Assembly (NCBI GenBank): GCA_027039975.1
Contig: JALWFE010000128.1
Location: 1 to 64,000, forward strand
Direction: 5' to 3'
Length of the DNA stretch: 64,000 bases
Source of the DNA: Flavobacteriales bacterium
Lineage (GTDB): Bacteria; Bacteroidota; Bacteroidia; Flavobacteriales; Flavobacteriaceae
Part shown: one piece after another, positions 9,921-18,256 of the stretch
Numbering within the stretch: position 1 is the stretch's first letter
How the letters are laid out: each line of letters opens with the position of its first letter
Translations under genes and position numbers: made by a program
Notes under the pieces: generated by a model
Database searches by the model: none
The model's input: the letters and a program-made list of their open reading frames with translations, nothing else
Told to the model about the DNA's origin: nothing

Positions 9921-9993
9921 TTTTACATTGAAAATCAATATTCTATATTTTGGAATAATGTTTGTTTCTGAACAATAAAAATAAGATAATTAT

Positions 9994-10758
9994 ATGAAAC
10001 GCTTGGCTATAATATTAATTTTTTCTTTTTTTTACCAATTTCTCAATGCACAAGATTTGGCTTATAAACCCGGTGAGCATTTTAAATTCAGAATTCATTA
10101 CGGTTTTTTTAATGCCGGATATGCAACTTTGGATTTAAAAACAGGTAATTTCCAAGGAAGAAAATTGTATCATGCTGTAGGTAAAGGTTGGACCACAGGT
10201 CTCTCACGGTGGTTTATGAAAGTAAAAGATTTGTATGAGAGTTATTTTGACGAAGAAGGTCATCCGTATCGTTTTATCAGAAAAATTGATGAAGGCGGAT
10301 ATACGATGGATAAAGAATTACATTTTAATCATAAAACCAGTAAAGTGCTGGTTATCAATAAGAAAAAAAATGAAAGCGAATATTATGATATTCCGGCACA
10401 AATTTTTGATATGGTTTCTGTGTTTTATTATTTGCGCAATCAAGATGTGTCGAACTTGAAACCGGGTGATGCCATAGCGGTGGATTTGTTTTTTGACGAA
10501 GAAGTTTATCCGTTTAAATTAAAATATCTCGGCAAGGATGTGGTAGATACCGATATAGGAGAAGTGCGGGCTTTAAAATTCCGGCCGTTGGTACAATCGG
10601 GACGTGTTTTTAAAGAAAATGAAAGTTTGACTGTTTGGGTTAGTGATGATAAGAATAAAATACCTTTACTTATCAAAGCCAAGCTTTTGGTTGGTTCGCT
10701 TAAAGCGACTTTGATGGAATACAGCAATTTGAAATATCCTTTGAATTTAGTAGAATAA
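9994..10758 (+). CDS. DUF3108 domain protein, exported
   Basis: 254 residues with signal peptide (cleavage after FLNA/QDL). The mature protein begins LAYKPGEHFKFRIHYGFFNAGYATLDL, the usual opening of DUF3108 proteins, and continues as a beta-rich lipocalin-like fold with the middle motif DMVSVFYYLRNQD and the C-terminal VWVSDDKNKIPLLIKAKLLVGSLKATL. The family is periplasmic and widespread in Bacteroidota; its role is unproved, probably cell envelope. Downstream of the patatin gene on the same strand, likely co-transcribed. Confidence 0.88.
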   Translation: MKRLAIILIFSFFYQFLNAQDLAYKPGEHFKFRIHYGFFNAGYATLDLKTGNFQGRKLYHAVGKGWTTGLSRWFMKVKDLYESYFDEEGHPYRFIRKIDEGGYTMDKELHFNHKTSKVLVINKKKNESEYYDIPAQIFDMVSVFYYLRNQDVSNLKPGDAIAVDLFFDEEVYPFKLKYLGKDVVDTDIGEVRALKFRPLVQSGRVFKENESLTVWVSDDKNKIPLLIKAKLLVGSLKATLMEYSNLKYPLNLVE

Positions 10759-10774
10759 TGATAGATGCTTGTTT

Positions 10775-10985
10775 ATTAGATGTACTCATTCTTTCCACTA
10801 GGTACTTTCAACTTTCTCTTTCGCACTAGGCACTTTCCACTAGGCACTTTCAACTAAATTATCATTCATCCCTTATCCCTTATCCCTTATCCCTTATCCA
10901 ACATGCTACTTATTACTAATACGCACTTTCCACTTTCCGCTTTTCACTATAAAAAATTACAATTACTTCGTATGTTTTTTATATC
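10775..10985. repeat. Low-complexity intergenic mosaic
   Basis: Between DUF3108 and the nuclease-fold gene lie repeats of CACTTTCCACTAGG, four tandem TCCCTTA units (about 10868-10898) and another pyrimidine run ACTTTCCACTTTCC near 10923. Related stretches occur at 20341, 61940 and 62040. Confidence 0.7.
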
Positions 10986-11015
10986 TTTACAGTTATAATT
11001 AAATCAAACTTGAAA

Positions 11016-11462
11016 ATGCAAAAACTCAATTTTCCGGATTATGATTTTAAATTGAAGCAACAGACCGGAAAATGGTTTATTTTTGACCCGGTTCGTAAGA
11101 AATATTATGTTTTGACACCGGAAGAATGGGTAAGGCAACATGTATTGCAATATTTGATAATCGATAAGAAATATCCGTTGCAATGGATTGCGGTAGAAAA
11201 AGAATTGCATATCAATAGAACCAAAAGACGTTTTGATATCGTGGTTTTTAACCGTGAGCTTAAACCGGAAATTTTGGTTGAATGCAAAGCACCGCAAGTA
11301 GCTGTTACTCAAAAAACATTTGACCAAGCCAATCAGTATAATTGGTTGATAAAAGCACCTTATTTGTTTCTGACCAATGGCTTGAAACATTATATTTGCC
11401 GTATCGATTTTATGAACAATAAATATGAATTTTTAAAAGAATTACCTGAAAAAACCCGATGA
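11016..11462 (+). CDS. HsdR N-terminal-like (PD-(D/E)XK fold) small protein
   Basis: 148 residues from ATG 11016. It contains a compact restriction-endonuclease-like core: RFDIVVFN near residue 72, ILVECKAP near 88, and a following Gln/Asn-rich helix (FDQANQYNWL). These correspond to the D...ExK signature of the type I restriction R-subunit N-terminal domain (HSDR_N family). It is a free-standing domain without helicase or methylase partners, so it is not a working restriction system by itself. The stop overlaps the start of the glycosyltransferase gene (ATGA), giving a tight operon with that gene and murQ. This arrangement is common in the phylum; function unknown. Confidence 0.85.
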   Translation: MQKLNFPDYDFKLKQQTGKWFIFDPVRKKYYVLTPEEWVRQHVLQYLIIDKKYPLQWIAVEKELHINRTKRRFDIVVFNRELKPEILVECKAPQVAVTQKTFDQANQYNWLIKAPYLFLTNGLKHYICRIDFMNNKYEFLKELPEKTR

Positions 11463-12412
11463 AAACAGCAGTTGTCATCTTAAATTGGAATGGAAAGAGT
11501 TTGTTAAAACAATTTTTACCTTCCGTGATAAAATATTCACAGAAAGCGGAAATTTACGTAATTGACAATGCTTCAACGGACGATTCCGTAGATTTTTTAA
11601 AAGAACATTTTCCGGAAGTTAAGTTGGTACAATTGGATAAAAATTACGGGTATGCAGGTGGGTATAACCGGGGTTTGAAACAAATAGATGCCGATATTTA
11701 TGCTTTGGTAAATTCGGATGTGGAAGTAACGCAAAATTGGTTATTACCGGTAGTGAAAAGGTTTGAAAATGAACCGGATACTGTGGTTATACAACCAAAA
11801 ATCAAGGATTACAAAAACAAAAAAATGTTTGAATATGCCGGAGCCGCAGGTGGTTTTTTGGACTTTTTCGGATATCCTTATTGTGACGGCAGGATTATGT
11901 TTGAAGTAGAAGAAGATCAGGGACAATATGAGATTTCAAAAGACATTTTTTGGGCTTCGGGGGCTTGTTTTTTTATAAGGAAAGATACTTTTGATAAACA
12001 TAAAGGTTTTGACGAGAGTTTTTTTGCTCACCAGGAGGAAATCGATTTGTGTTGGCGTATCAAACACACCGGTAAGCGAATTAAATATGAGCCGGCTTCG
12101 GTAGTGTATCATTTGGGTGGTGCCAGTTTAAATGCTCAAAATCCGTTTAAAACTTATTTAAATTTTAGAAATAATTTAATAACGTCACTTAAAAATTTGC
12201 CTTTTTTTTATATTTTTCCGGTGACTTTTAGCCGTTTGGTTTTAGACGGATTGGCAGGTATTGTTTTTTTATTGCAAGGGAAACCAAAACATACTTGGGC
12301 GGTGGTAAAAGCTCATTTCGGATTTTACAAGCGCATACCGGTTACTTGGCGGCAAAGACCTGATAAAATCATCAAAAAATATTATAATCGATTTAGTATT
12401 TTTATAAAATGA
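11459..12412 (+). CDS. Family 2 glycosyltransferase
   Basis: 317 residues. GT-A fold with the opening VVILNWNGKSLLKQFL, IDNASTDDS near residue 36, NYGYAGGYNRGL near 63 and the DXD-type metal motif NSDVEV near 84. The acceptor region has ASGACFFIRKDTFDKHKGFDE and the HQEEIDLCWR block typical of rhamnosyltransferase-like GT2 enzymes. A C-terminal hydrophobic segment (IFPVTFSRLVLDGLAGIVFLL) suggests membrane contact. It probably adds a sugar to a lipid-linked or surface glycan on the cytoplasmic side. Start and stop overlap its neighbours by 4 bases each (ATGA), so it is translationally coupled with the upstream nuclease-fold gene and murQ. Confidence 0.93.
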   Translation: MKTAVVILNWNGKSLLKQFLPSVIKYSQKAEIYVIDNASTDDSVDFLKEHFPEVKLVQLDKNYGYAGGYNRGLKQIDADIYALVNSDVEVTQNWLLPVVKRFENEPDTVVIQPKIKDYKNKKMFEYAGAAGGFLDFFGYPYCDGRIMFEVEEDQGQYEISKDIFWASGACFFIRKDTFDKHKGFDESFFAHQEEIDLCWRIKHTGKRIKYEPASVVYHLGGASLNAQNPFKTYLNFRNNLITSLKNLPFFYIFPVTFSRLVLDGLAGIVFLLQGKPKHTWAVVKAHFGFYKRIPVTWRQRPDKIIKKYYNRFSIFIK

Positions 12413-13236
12413 GAGAAGAAAATTTTGAAAAAATAACCGAAAAGGATTCATTGTACGATCATCTGGAGAAAATGAGCGTGCACGAATTGTTGGTCAATAT
12501 CAACAACGAAGACAAAAAAGTGCCTTTTGCCGTAGAAAAAGCTATTCCTCAAATAGAAGTTTTGGTGGAACGGATTATCGAAAGATTGCAAAAAGGTGGC
12601 AGATTGTTTTATATAGGAGCGGGAACCAGTGGCAGACTGGGTATTTTGGATGCCAGTGAATGCCCGCCGACATTCGGAGTTGAAGAGGATTTGGTAGTAG
12701 GATTGATTGCCGGTGGGGATACGGCAATAAGAAAAGCCGTTGAAGAAGCTGAAGACAGTACAACACAAGGTTGGCAGGATTTGTTGGCCGAAAATTTTAC
12801 AAAAAGAGATGTTTTGATTGGTATTGCGGCATCGGGAACGACACCTTATGTGGTAAGTACCGTAAAGAAAGCCCGTGAAACGGGAGCAATCACCGGTTGT
12901 ATAACAATGAATCCGGGAAGCCCGCTCGAAAAAGCCGCCGAATACCCCGTGACGGTCGTTGTAGGACCGGAATTTGTAACCGGAAGTAGCCGGATGAAAG
13001 CCGGAACGGCTCAAAAATTGGTGTTAAATATGATTTCGACCAGTACTTTGATAAAGTTGGGAAGAGTTAAAGGTAACAAGATGGTAGATATGCAATTGAC
13101 CAATGCCAAACTGATAGACCGCGGTACCAGAATGATTATGAATGAAACGCAATTATCTTATGAAGATGCTCGCAATTTGTTACTCAAAAAAGGTAGTGTA
13201 AGGTTGGCATTAAAAGATTTTTTTCATAAAAAATAA
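12409..13236 (+). CDS. murQ: N-acetylmuramic acid 6-phosphate etherase
   Basis: 275 residues, typical length. SIS-domain sugar-phosphate site GAGTSGRLGILDASECPPTFG near residue 69, conserved GLIAGGDTAI, and the second motif SSRMKAGTAQKLVLNM near 195. MurQ cleaves the D-lactyl ether of MurNAc-6-P to GlcNAc-6-P during peptidoglycan recycling in the cytoplasm. ATG overlaps the glycosyltransferase stop. Pairing with a GlcNAc-kinase-like gene at 43.7 kb and glmM at 60 kb fits amino-sugar reuse, although they are not linked. Confidence 0.97.
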   Translation: MREENFEKITEKDSLYDHLEKMSVHELLVNINNEDKKVPFAVEKAIPQIEVLVERIIERLQKGGRLFYIGAGTSGRLGILDASECPPTFGVEEDLVVGLIAGGDTAIRKAVEEAEDSTTQGWQDLLAENFTKRDVLIGIAASGTTPYVVSTVKKARETGAITGCITMNPGSPLEKAAEYPVTVVVGPEFVTGSSRMKAGTAQKLVLNMISTSTLIKLGRVKGNKMVDMQLTNAKLIDRGTRMIMNETQLSYEDARNLLLKKGSVRLALKDFFHKK

Positions 13237-13240
13237 AAAA

Positions 13241-13468
13241 TTACGATGCTTTAAAAATCTCTTGTTTTTTAATAACAGGAGAATTTTTTAAATATTCCTT
13301 TAATTGAGGGTTTTTCATTAAAAATTTTTGTAACCAGATTTTGAGTTCTCTTTTTTCGTGAGGTAGAAGGGCTTTATATGATTTTTCCAATTCTTTTTGA
13401 AATAGCTCGGGGTCAAAACTGACTTTATTGAGAATGGTAATTGTATAATTGTAAAATGCTCTCGCCAT
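13241..13468 (-). CDS. Small conserved hypothetical protein
   Basis: 75 residues from the ATG at 13468 (MARAFYNYTITILNKVSFDPEL); a longer in-frame start adds ten residues that look unlike coding sequence. Predicted all-helical and charged (FQKELEKSYKALLPHEKRELKIWLQKF), no membrane segment or Cys. The gene converges on murQ with only a 4-base gap. I recognise the pattern as a small flavobacterial protein but know no function. Confidence 0.65.
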   Translation of the reverse strand: MARAFYNYTITILNKVSFDPELFQKELEKSYKALLPHEKRELKIWLQKFLMKNPQLKEYLKNSPVIKKQEIFKAS

Positions 13469-13638
13469 AAGAATTGGGTTTAAAGATGTTGATATCAATA
13501 TATATAATTATAATGAAAATTTTTCCGGTTTATTGTGTTTATTGATATAAAAAAATGTTAAAATTTAAAAGACATATTTTGATGAACCAAAATAATAAAA
13601 TCCTCATTTTTAAATTTTCTCACTACCTTAAAAAAAAT

Positions 13639-13646
13639 TAACTTTG
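13639..13646 (+). promoter_or_regulatory. -7 box of the trmH-like gene
   Basis: TAACTTTG fits TAnnTTTG and lies 21 bases before ATG 13668. A possible TTG start at 13644 falls inside this element and is therefore rejected. Confidence 0.6.
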
Positions 13647-13667
13647 CACAGGATATCCGGGATAGTT

Positions 13668-14318
13668 ATGAACAATTATATTTCATATTTAGAACAATTT
13701 GTAACTGATAATAGAAAAGCGATTTTTAAAAAAGTTCTCTCACAACGTACACGGTATTTCACGACAGTTTTAGAAGATTTGTATCAGATGCACAATATCA
13801 GTGCGGTTGTTCGTAGTGCCGATATTTTCGGTTGGCAGGATTTACACATTGTTCAAAAGAAATATGATACTAAATTGTCTCATTCCATTGCCAAAGGTGC
13901 AGAAAAATGGTTGTATATACATCGATACAAACAAACCGGTGATGCTATCAAATATTTAAAACAAAAAGGTTACAGGATTGTTGCCACTACACCGCATACG
14001 GATGATATCAGTTTGCCGGATTTTGATATCAGCCGGCCGGCGGCTTTCTTTTTCGGTGTTGAGAAGGATGGCTTGTCGCAACAAGTTATGTCACAAGCCG
14101 ATGTTTTTCTGAAAATACCGATGTATGGTTTTACCGAAAGTTTTAATATCAGTGTAGCGGCGGCATTAATAATGTATAGTGTAACTCAAGCATTACATAA
14201 TTCCGCCATTGCTTGGCAATTGCCGGAGCAAGAGCAAGAAAAAATTTATATGCAATGGCTTGAAAAAAGTATCAAAAGTATTGATTTGATTAAAAAAGAT
14301 TTTTTTAGAAACAGTTAG
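13668..14318 (+). CDS. TrmH/SpoU-family RNA 2'-O-methyltransferase
   Basis: 216 residues from ATG 13668. SPOUT fold motifs are clear: motif 1 MHNISAVVRSADIFGWQDLH near residue 41, motif 2 FFGVEKDGLSQQV near 125 and motif 3 IPMYGFTESFNISVAAALIMY near 147, which forms the knotted SAM site. Length, lack of an L7Ae-like N-terminal extension, and the TrmH-type motif 3 suggest tRNA Gm18 methylation, but other SpoU targets cannot be excluded. Converges with ftcD across a palindrome that begins within its stop codon. Confidence 0.9.
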   Translation: MNNYISYLEQFVTDNRKAIFKKVLSQRTRYFTTVLEDLYQMHNISAVVRSADIFGWQDLHIVQKKYDTKLSHSIAKGAEKWLYIHRYKQTGDAIKYLKQKGYRIVATTPHTDDISLPDFDISRPAAFFFGVEKDGLSQQVMSQADVFLKIPMYGFTESFNISVAAALIMYSVTQALHNSAIAWQLPEQEQEKIYMQWLEKSIKSIDLIKKDFFRNS

Positions 14319-14340
14319 AGATGTTGCATGCAACGTCTCT
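14317..14340. repeat. Palindromic REP-like element (GTCTCT family)
   Basis: AGAGATGTTGCA pairs with TGCAACGTCTCT with a single wobble, giving a 24-nt near-perfect palindrome between two convergent stops. It can serve as a bidirectional hairpin, but there is no T run. Relatives ending in GTCTCTAC lie at 26510, 26565, 43354 and 55313. Confidence 0.7.
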
Positions 14341-14364
14341 AATATGAGAAATAACATTTACAAA

Positions 14365-16065
14365 TTATTCTTTCATTTTTTTATCAACCATAGCCAAAAT
14401 TTCTTTTTCTTTTGTTTGTGCATTTTTAAGGATTTGCGATGCTTTTTCCAATAATTCCTGTGCTTTACTTTTATCTTTTAATGATGCTGCATTGATTTTG
14501 ACGTTATAGTATGCGCCGTAAACCCCGGTTCGAGCAGCCAAAGCGCCAACCGCTACATCGGAGATAGATGCCGGTAATCCGCTTTGAGCCATTTCTTCCA
14601 TAATTGTCATAGAATCATGAGCCGTTTGCATAACTTTTAAAGGTATTTCGGTAGCATAAAGTGTTGCATCTTCGATGGCTTTTGCTCTGATTTTTTGTTC
14701 TTCTTCGGTTTTTTTCGGCAATTTGAAAGCATCCATAATTTTATTAAACGCATTGGTATCTTCATCAACCAAATGCATTAATGTATCTTTAAATTTTTGA
14801 CCTTTTTCCGCCCATTTTGAATAATATTCCCATTTATCATCCCAGCCGCGTTTGTGTGATGATAAGTTGGCTACCATTGTACCGAGTGCCACACCGAGTG
14901 CGGCACTGTAAGCGGCTATGGAACCGCCACCGGGCGCCGGTGCTTCGGAAGCGGTTAAATCGGCAAAGTCACTCAAACTTAAATCGATTAATTTTGATTG
15001 TGTATCGTCTTCCAACAGATATTCGATGATTTTTTCTTTCGGATTGAAAGGTTTCAAATCATCAAGTCCTAATGATTTGACAGCTATTAAGATTTTTTCT
15101 TTTTCTGAAATACCTAATGAACGCTGCTGTTTTGTCAGAAAATAATCGGCGGCATCCAGGATGACTTTTTTAGGTACGAGTCCGATAATTTCCGAACCGG
15201 TTACCCGTACACCGCGTTTATCGGCAGATTTTACGGTTTCATCAAAAACCAAATGAACCGGAGCGGCTTTGATATCGGTAATATTGTATGAAACTTGCGC
15301 AATACCATATTCTTCAATAAACCAACCGATGCCTTTTACGCCTTTGAATTTGCCGGGAATACGAACCGGTTTACCGTTTTCGTCCAATACTTTTTTACCG
15401 GTCAAGGGGTTGCCTTCACGTTTGATACGCCCGGCTTCACGGATATCAAAAGCTATGGCATTGGCACGCCGGGTGGAAGTGGTATTGAGATTGATATTGT
15501 AAGCGACCAAAAAATCGCGTGCCGAAATAGCGATAGCACCTGATTTTGCGACTTCATCATCAAAATTGACCGGACCGGCATCCGGTTGCCATTCCGGATT
15601 TTGCAATTTTTCGGATAAACCTTCATATTCGCCGGCTCTGACGTTGGCTAAATTCCGTCGTTTTTCTTCGGTTGCGGCATTTTCGTAAAAATAAACGGGA
15701 ATATGGAGTTCTTTGCCGACACGTTCGCCTAATTTTCTGGCGTATTCGGTGGTCTCTTCCATAGAAATATTGGCAACGGGAACCAACGGACAAACATCAG
15801 TTGCGCCGAAACGCGGATGTTCGCCTTTATGATATCGCATATCGATGAGTTCCTTGGCTTTTTTGATGAGTCTGAAAGCGGCTTCAACAACTTGTTCCGG
15901 CTCCCCGACAAAAGTAATAACCGTTCTGTTTGTAGCTTTGCCCGGGTCAACATCCAGCAATTTTACACCTTCAACGCTTTCTACTTGACGGGCTATTTCG
16001 TTGATTTTATTTATATCACGTCCTTCGCTGATATTAGGGACACATTCGATTAAGCGTTTTTCCAT
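14365..16065 (-). CDS. ftcD: Bifunctional glutamate formimidoyltransferase / formimidoyl-THF cyclodeaminase
   Basis: 566 residues, the full two-enzyme fusion. Residues 1-about 325 are the formiminotransferase (opening MEKRLIECVPNISEGRD; active-site region HKGEHPRFGATDVCP with His83). From about 365 the helical cyclodeaminase follows (LSLSDFADLTASEAPAPGGGSIAAYSAALG). The protein moves the formimino group from formiminoglutamate to tetrahydrofolate and releases ammonia to give 5,10-methenyl-THF, the last step of histidine degradation. The hut genes are not nearby. folD at 48 kb uses the same methenyl-THF product. Stand-alone gene, convergent with trmH. Confidence 0.96.
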   Translation of the reverse strand: MEKRLIECVPNISEGRDINKINEIARQVESVEGVKLLDVDPGKATNRTVITFVGEPEQVVEAAFRLIKKAKELIDMRYHKGEHPRFGATDVCPLVPVANISMEETTEYARKLGERVGKELHIPVYFYENAATEEKRRNLANVRAGEYEGLSEKLQNPEWQPDAGPVNFDDEVAKSGAIAISARDFLVAYNINLNTTSTRRANAIAFDIREAGRIKREGNPLTGKKVLDENGKPVRIPGKFKGVKGIGWFIEEYGIAQVSYNITDIKAAPVHLVFDETVKSADKRGVRVTGSEIIGLVPKKVILDAADYFLTKQQRSLGISEKEKILIAVKSLGLDDLKPFNPKEKIIEYLLEDDTQSKLIDLSLSDFADLTASEAPAPGGGSIAAYSAALGVALGTMVANLSSHKRGWDDKWEYYSKWAEKGQKFKDTLMHLVDEDTNAFNKIMDAFKLPKKTEEEQKIRAKAIEDATLYATEIPLKVMQTAHDSMTIMEEMAQSGLPASISDVAVGALAARTGVYGAYYNVKINAASLKDKSKAQELLEKASQILKNAQTKEKEILAMVDKKMKE

Positions 16066-16145
16066 AGCAAAATTTTTTGGTTAAAAATACATAAAAATTA
16101 TAGATTTTTTTGTAAATTTTAAGTAAAAAAAAAAATAATTTTCTT

Positions 16146-16174
16146 TTTGAGATAATTTAAAAGTTTTATATTTG
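16146..16174 (+). promoter_or_regulatory. Promoter of the tRNA gene
   Basis: TTTG at 16146-16149 and TATATTTG at 16167-16174, separated by 17 bases, match the Bacteroidota sigma-A -33/-7 pattern. The tRNA 5' end is 22 bases downstream. Confidence 0.75.
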
Positions 16175-16195
16175 CACTTGCATTTTAGTGATGCA

Positions 16196-16270
16196 GGACC
16201 CATAGCTCAGTTGGTTAGTAGCACCTGACTCATAATCAGGGGGTCGCTGGTTCGAGTCCAGCTGGGTCCA
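16196..16270 (+). tRNA. tRNA with CAT anticodon (Met, or Ile2)
   Basis: 75 nt folding as a cloverleaf: acceptor GGACCCA/TGGGTCC, discriminator A, anticodon stem CCTGA/TCAGG with loop CTCATAA (anticodon CAT), and T-arm GCTGGTTCGAGTCCAGC. CCA is not encoded. It is not an initiator, since the acceptor ends in a G-C pair and the anticodon stem lacks three G-C pairs. The T-arm resembles tRNA-Ile2 (lysidine-modified CAT), so elongator Met and Ile2 cannot be separated by eye. The D-arm reads GGTTAGTAGCAC, one base longer than usual, leaving a C-T mismatch at the last D-stem pair. Confidence 0.95.
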
Positions 16271-16330
16271 CTTTTAAATAAATTTTTTTAAAATTCTATT
16301 ATTTAATTTTATCATAATAAAAAAAAGTTT

Positions 16331-16338
16331 TATATTTG
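16331..16338 (+). promoter_or_regulatory. -7 box before the mini membrane protein
   Basis: TATATTTG, identical to the tRNA promoter box, 27 bases before ATG 16365. No clear -33 element. Confidence 0.55.
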
Positions 16339-16364
16339 CATGTCATACGCGAAAAATTTACATT

Positions 16365-16562
16365 ATGAAAAAATTTTTTACAACAACTATGCTGTTTTTA
16401 ATTCCGGTATTAATTTTTGCTGGTGGAGCTCATCCTCCTAGACCGGTAAGAGTTCCTGGTCCACCCCCTGGATTGCCTATTGATCAATATATATATGTTC
16501 TGTTTGCAATTGGAATATTAATGATAATATCTTTGCCAAAGTTAAAAAAGTTGAAAAAATAA
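16365..16562 (+). CDS. 65-aa membrane protein with a sorting-signal-like C-terminus
   Basis: The sequence is a signal peptide (MKKFFTTTMLFLIPVLIFA), a short Pro/Arg linker (GGAHPPRPVRVPGPPPG), the tripeptide PID within GLPIDQ, one membrane helix (YIYVLFAIGILMIISL) and a basic tail KLKKLKK. Motif, helix and Lys tail resemble the small PID-CTERM-type proteins of Flavobacteriia, which by analogy with PEP-CTERM would be processed by an exosortase-like enzyme. Here the cargo between signal and tail is only about 15 residues. The gene has its own promoter box and a strong terminator, so it is a real single-gene unit. Function unknown; the family assignment is tentative. Confidence 0.75.
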   Translation: MKKFFTTTMLFLIPVLIFAGGAHPPRPVRVPGPPPGLPIDQYIYVLFAIGILMIISLPKLKKLKK

Positions 16563-16582
16563 AGTTTTTTATATAAAATTTA

Positions 16583-16607
16583 AGCCCTGAAAAATCAGGG
16601 CTTTTTT
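16583..16607. terminator. Rho-independent terminator between mini-protein gene and pgi
   Basis: AGCCCTGA and TCAGGGCT form a perfect 8-bp stem with an AAAA loop followed by TTTTTT. It ends the + strand transcript and overlaps the pgi stop codon on the other strand. Confidence 0.9.
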
Positions 16608-18168
16608 ATGAAATAATACGATTGATTAGCGCTTTTGTGGACTTGTCATGTGAGCGGATTAGATTGTTGAAATCTTCCAAAATTTTTTTTGCTAATCGTT
16701 TGCCAAGCTCTACACCAAATTGGTCAAACGCATTAATTTGCCATAGCCAAGCTTCAGTAAAAGTTTTATGTTCAAAATAAGCCAATAAACTTCCCAAACT
16801 TTCAGGGGTAATTTCATCTAACAAAATAATGGTTGAAGGACGGTTGCCTTCAAAATTTTTATAAGCTACATCGTTATGTTCTCCTATCATCAAAGCTTCT
16901 GATTGTGCTATCATATTGGCTAACAATATATTGTGATTTTCTTTGAACTTTGTAAATCTGTTTTGTTTTTCGGCTATAAAATTAACTGGTATTATTCTTG
17001 TCCCTTGATGAAGCAATTGAAAAAACGAATGTTGTGCGTTTGTTCCAATGTTTCCCCAAACGATATTACCTGTTTGCCAACCGACGGTTTGACCGGATAA
17101 ATCAACCGATTTACCGTTGCTTTCCATTATCAATTGTTGTAAAAAATCCGGTAAATATTGCAATTTATCGGTGTAAGGAATATATGCTTCGGTTTCATAG
17201 CCGTATAAATTATTGTATAATAAAGTCAAAAAAGCGTCAATAACCGGTAAATTTTTGTCAAATTCTTCATTTCTGAAATGTTTGTCCATTGTATAAGCAC
17301 CGGTTTTCAGTTTTTGGTAATTTTCAAATCCTATTGCCAGCGGAATACTGATTCCTGCCGGACTCCAAAGTGAATAGCGGCCGCCGACCCAATCCCACAT
17401 AGGAAAAATATTTTCGGGATTTATACCGAATTCACGGGCTTTTTCTATATGAGTACTGACGGTTACAAAATGTTTGGCAATAGACGGCTTGCCGAATTTA
17501 TCAAGGTATATTTCCTGTATTTTTTTAGCATTGCTTAAAGTTTCTTGTGTTGAGAAAGATTTGGAAACAATAACAAACAGGGTCGTTTCCAAATTAATAC
17601 GGTTTAGCAGTTTGTCCAATTCGAACGGGTCGATATTGGATAAAAAATGCATGTTCAGGTGGTTGCTGTAATTTGAAAGGGCCTTTACAACCATTTTAGG
17701 TCCCAAATCGGAACCGCCTATACCGATATTGACTACATCGGTTATATTTTTGTCGCTTATACCTTTCCATTGACCGGAGATGACTTTACTGGTAAAGTTT
17801 TTTATTTGTACTTCAGTCTTTCTGATATCCGGAATCACATTTTTTTCTGCTACCAAAACAGGTTGGTCATCTTGTTGTCGCAAGGCTGTATGCAAAACGG
17901 CACGGTTTTCCGTCCTGTTGATTATTTGACCGGAAAACATATCTTCAATGGCTTGTCTTGTGTTCATTTCACGGGCAAATTCCGAAAAAAGTTTGAGCAT
18001 TTTTTTATCCCAACGATGTTTGGAAAAATCGAAATAGATATTCTCAAATTCAAATGTAAAATCATTTAAACGGTTGGGATCGTCAAAATAAGAAAGAATA
18101 CTTTTGTTTTTGAAGGTTTCAAACCGGTTTATTATTTTTTTCCAGGAAGTCATTTCAAATGGTTTCAT
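16606..18168 (-). CDS. pgi: Glucose-6-phosphate isomerase
   Basis: 520 residues. PGI signatures are present: NIGIGGSDLGPKMV near residue 148, SKSFSTQET near 202, DWVGGRYSLWSPAGI near 262, and the catalytic-base region GNIGTNAQHSFFQLLHQG near 377. It interconverts glucose-6-P and fructose-6-P in the cytoplasm, linking glycolysis and amino-sugar synthesis. Slightly shorter than the E. coli enzyme (549) but complete. Single gene, 89 bases downstream of murA's end in coordinates but reading away from it in the same direction, so read-through from murA is possible. Confidence 0.97.
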   Translation of the reverse strand: MKPFEMTSWKKIINRFETFKNKSILSYFDDPNRLNDFTFEFENIYFDFSKHRWDKKMLKLFSEFAREMNTRQAIEDMFSGQIINRTENRAVLHTALRQQDDQPVLVAEKNVIPDIRKTEVQIKNFTSKVISGQWKGISDKNITDVVNIGIGGSDLGPKMVVKALSNYSNHLNMHFLSNIDPFELDKLLNRINLETTLFVIVSKSFSTQETLSNAKKIQEIYLDKFGKPSIAKHFVTVSTHIEKAREFGINPENIFPMWDWVGGRYSLWSPAGISIPLAIGFENYQKLKTGAYTMDKHFRNEEFDKNLPVIDAFLTLLYNNLYGYETEAYIPYTDKLQYLPDFLQQLIMESNGKSVDLSGQTVGWQTGNIVWGNIGTNAQHSFFQLLHQGTRIIPVNFIAEKQNRFTKFKENHNILLANMIAQSEALMIGEHNDVAYKNFEGNRPSTIILLDEITPESLGSLLAYFEHKTFTEAWLWQINAFDQFGVELGKRLAKKILEDFNNLIRSHDKSTKALINRIIS

Positions 18169-18256
18169 AATTAAAATTTAATATAAATTTGTTGTTCCGG
18201 TTGGAGGAGTGTTATTAAAGAAAGTTTAGTAGCATTTAATATTTTCAATTGTAAAA

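Noticed and set aside
11016-11462. Type I restriction-modification system
   Set aside because: Only an isolated HsdR_N-like domain is present; no helicase, methylase or specificity gene follows.
12448-13014. 188-codon frame antisense to murQ
   Set aside because: Fully inside a well-conserved gene; Cys/Arg/Tyr/Phe-rich translation is typical of an antisense shadow.
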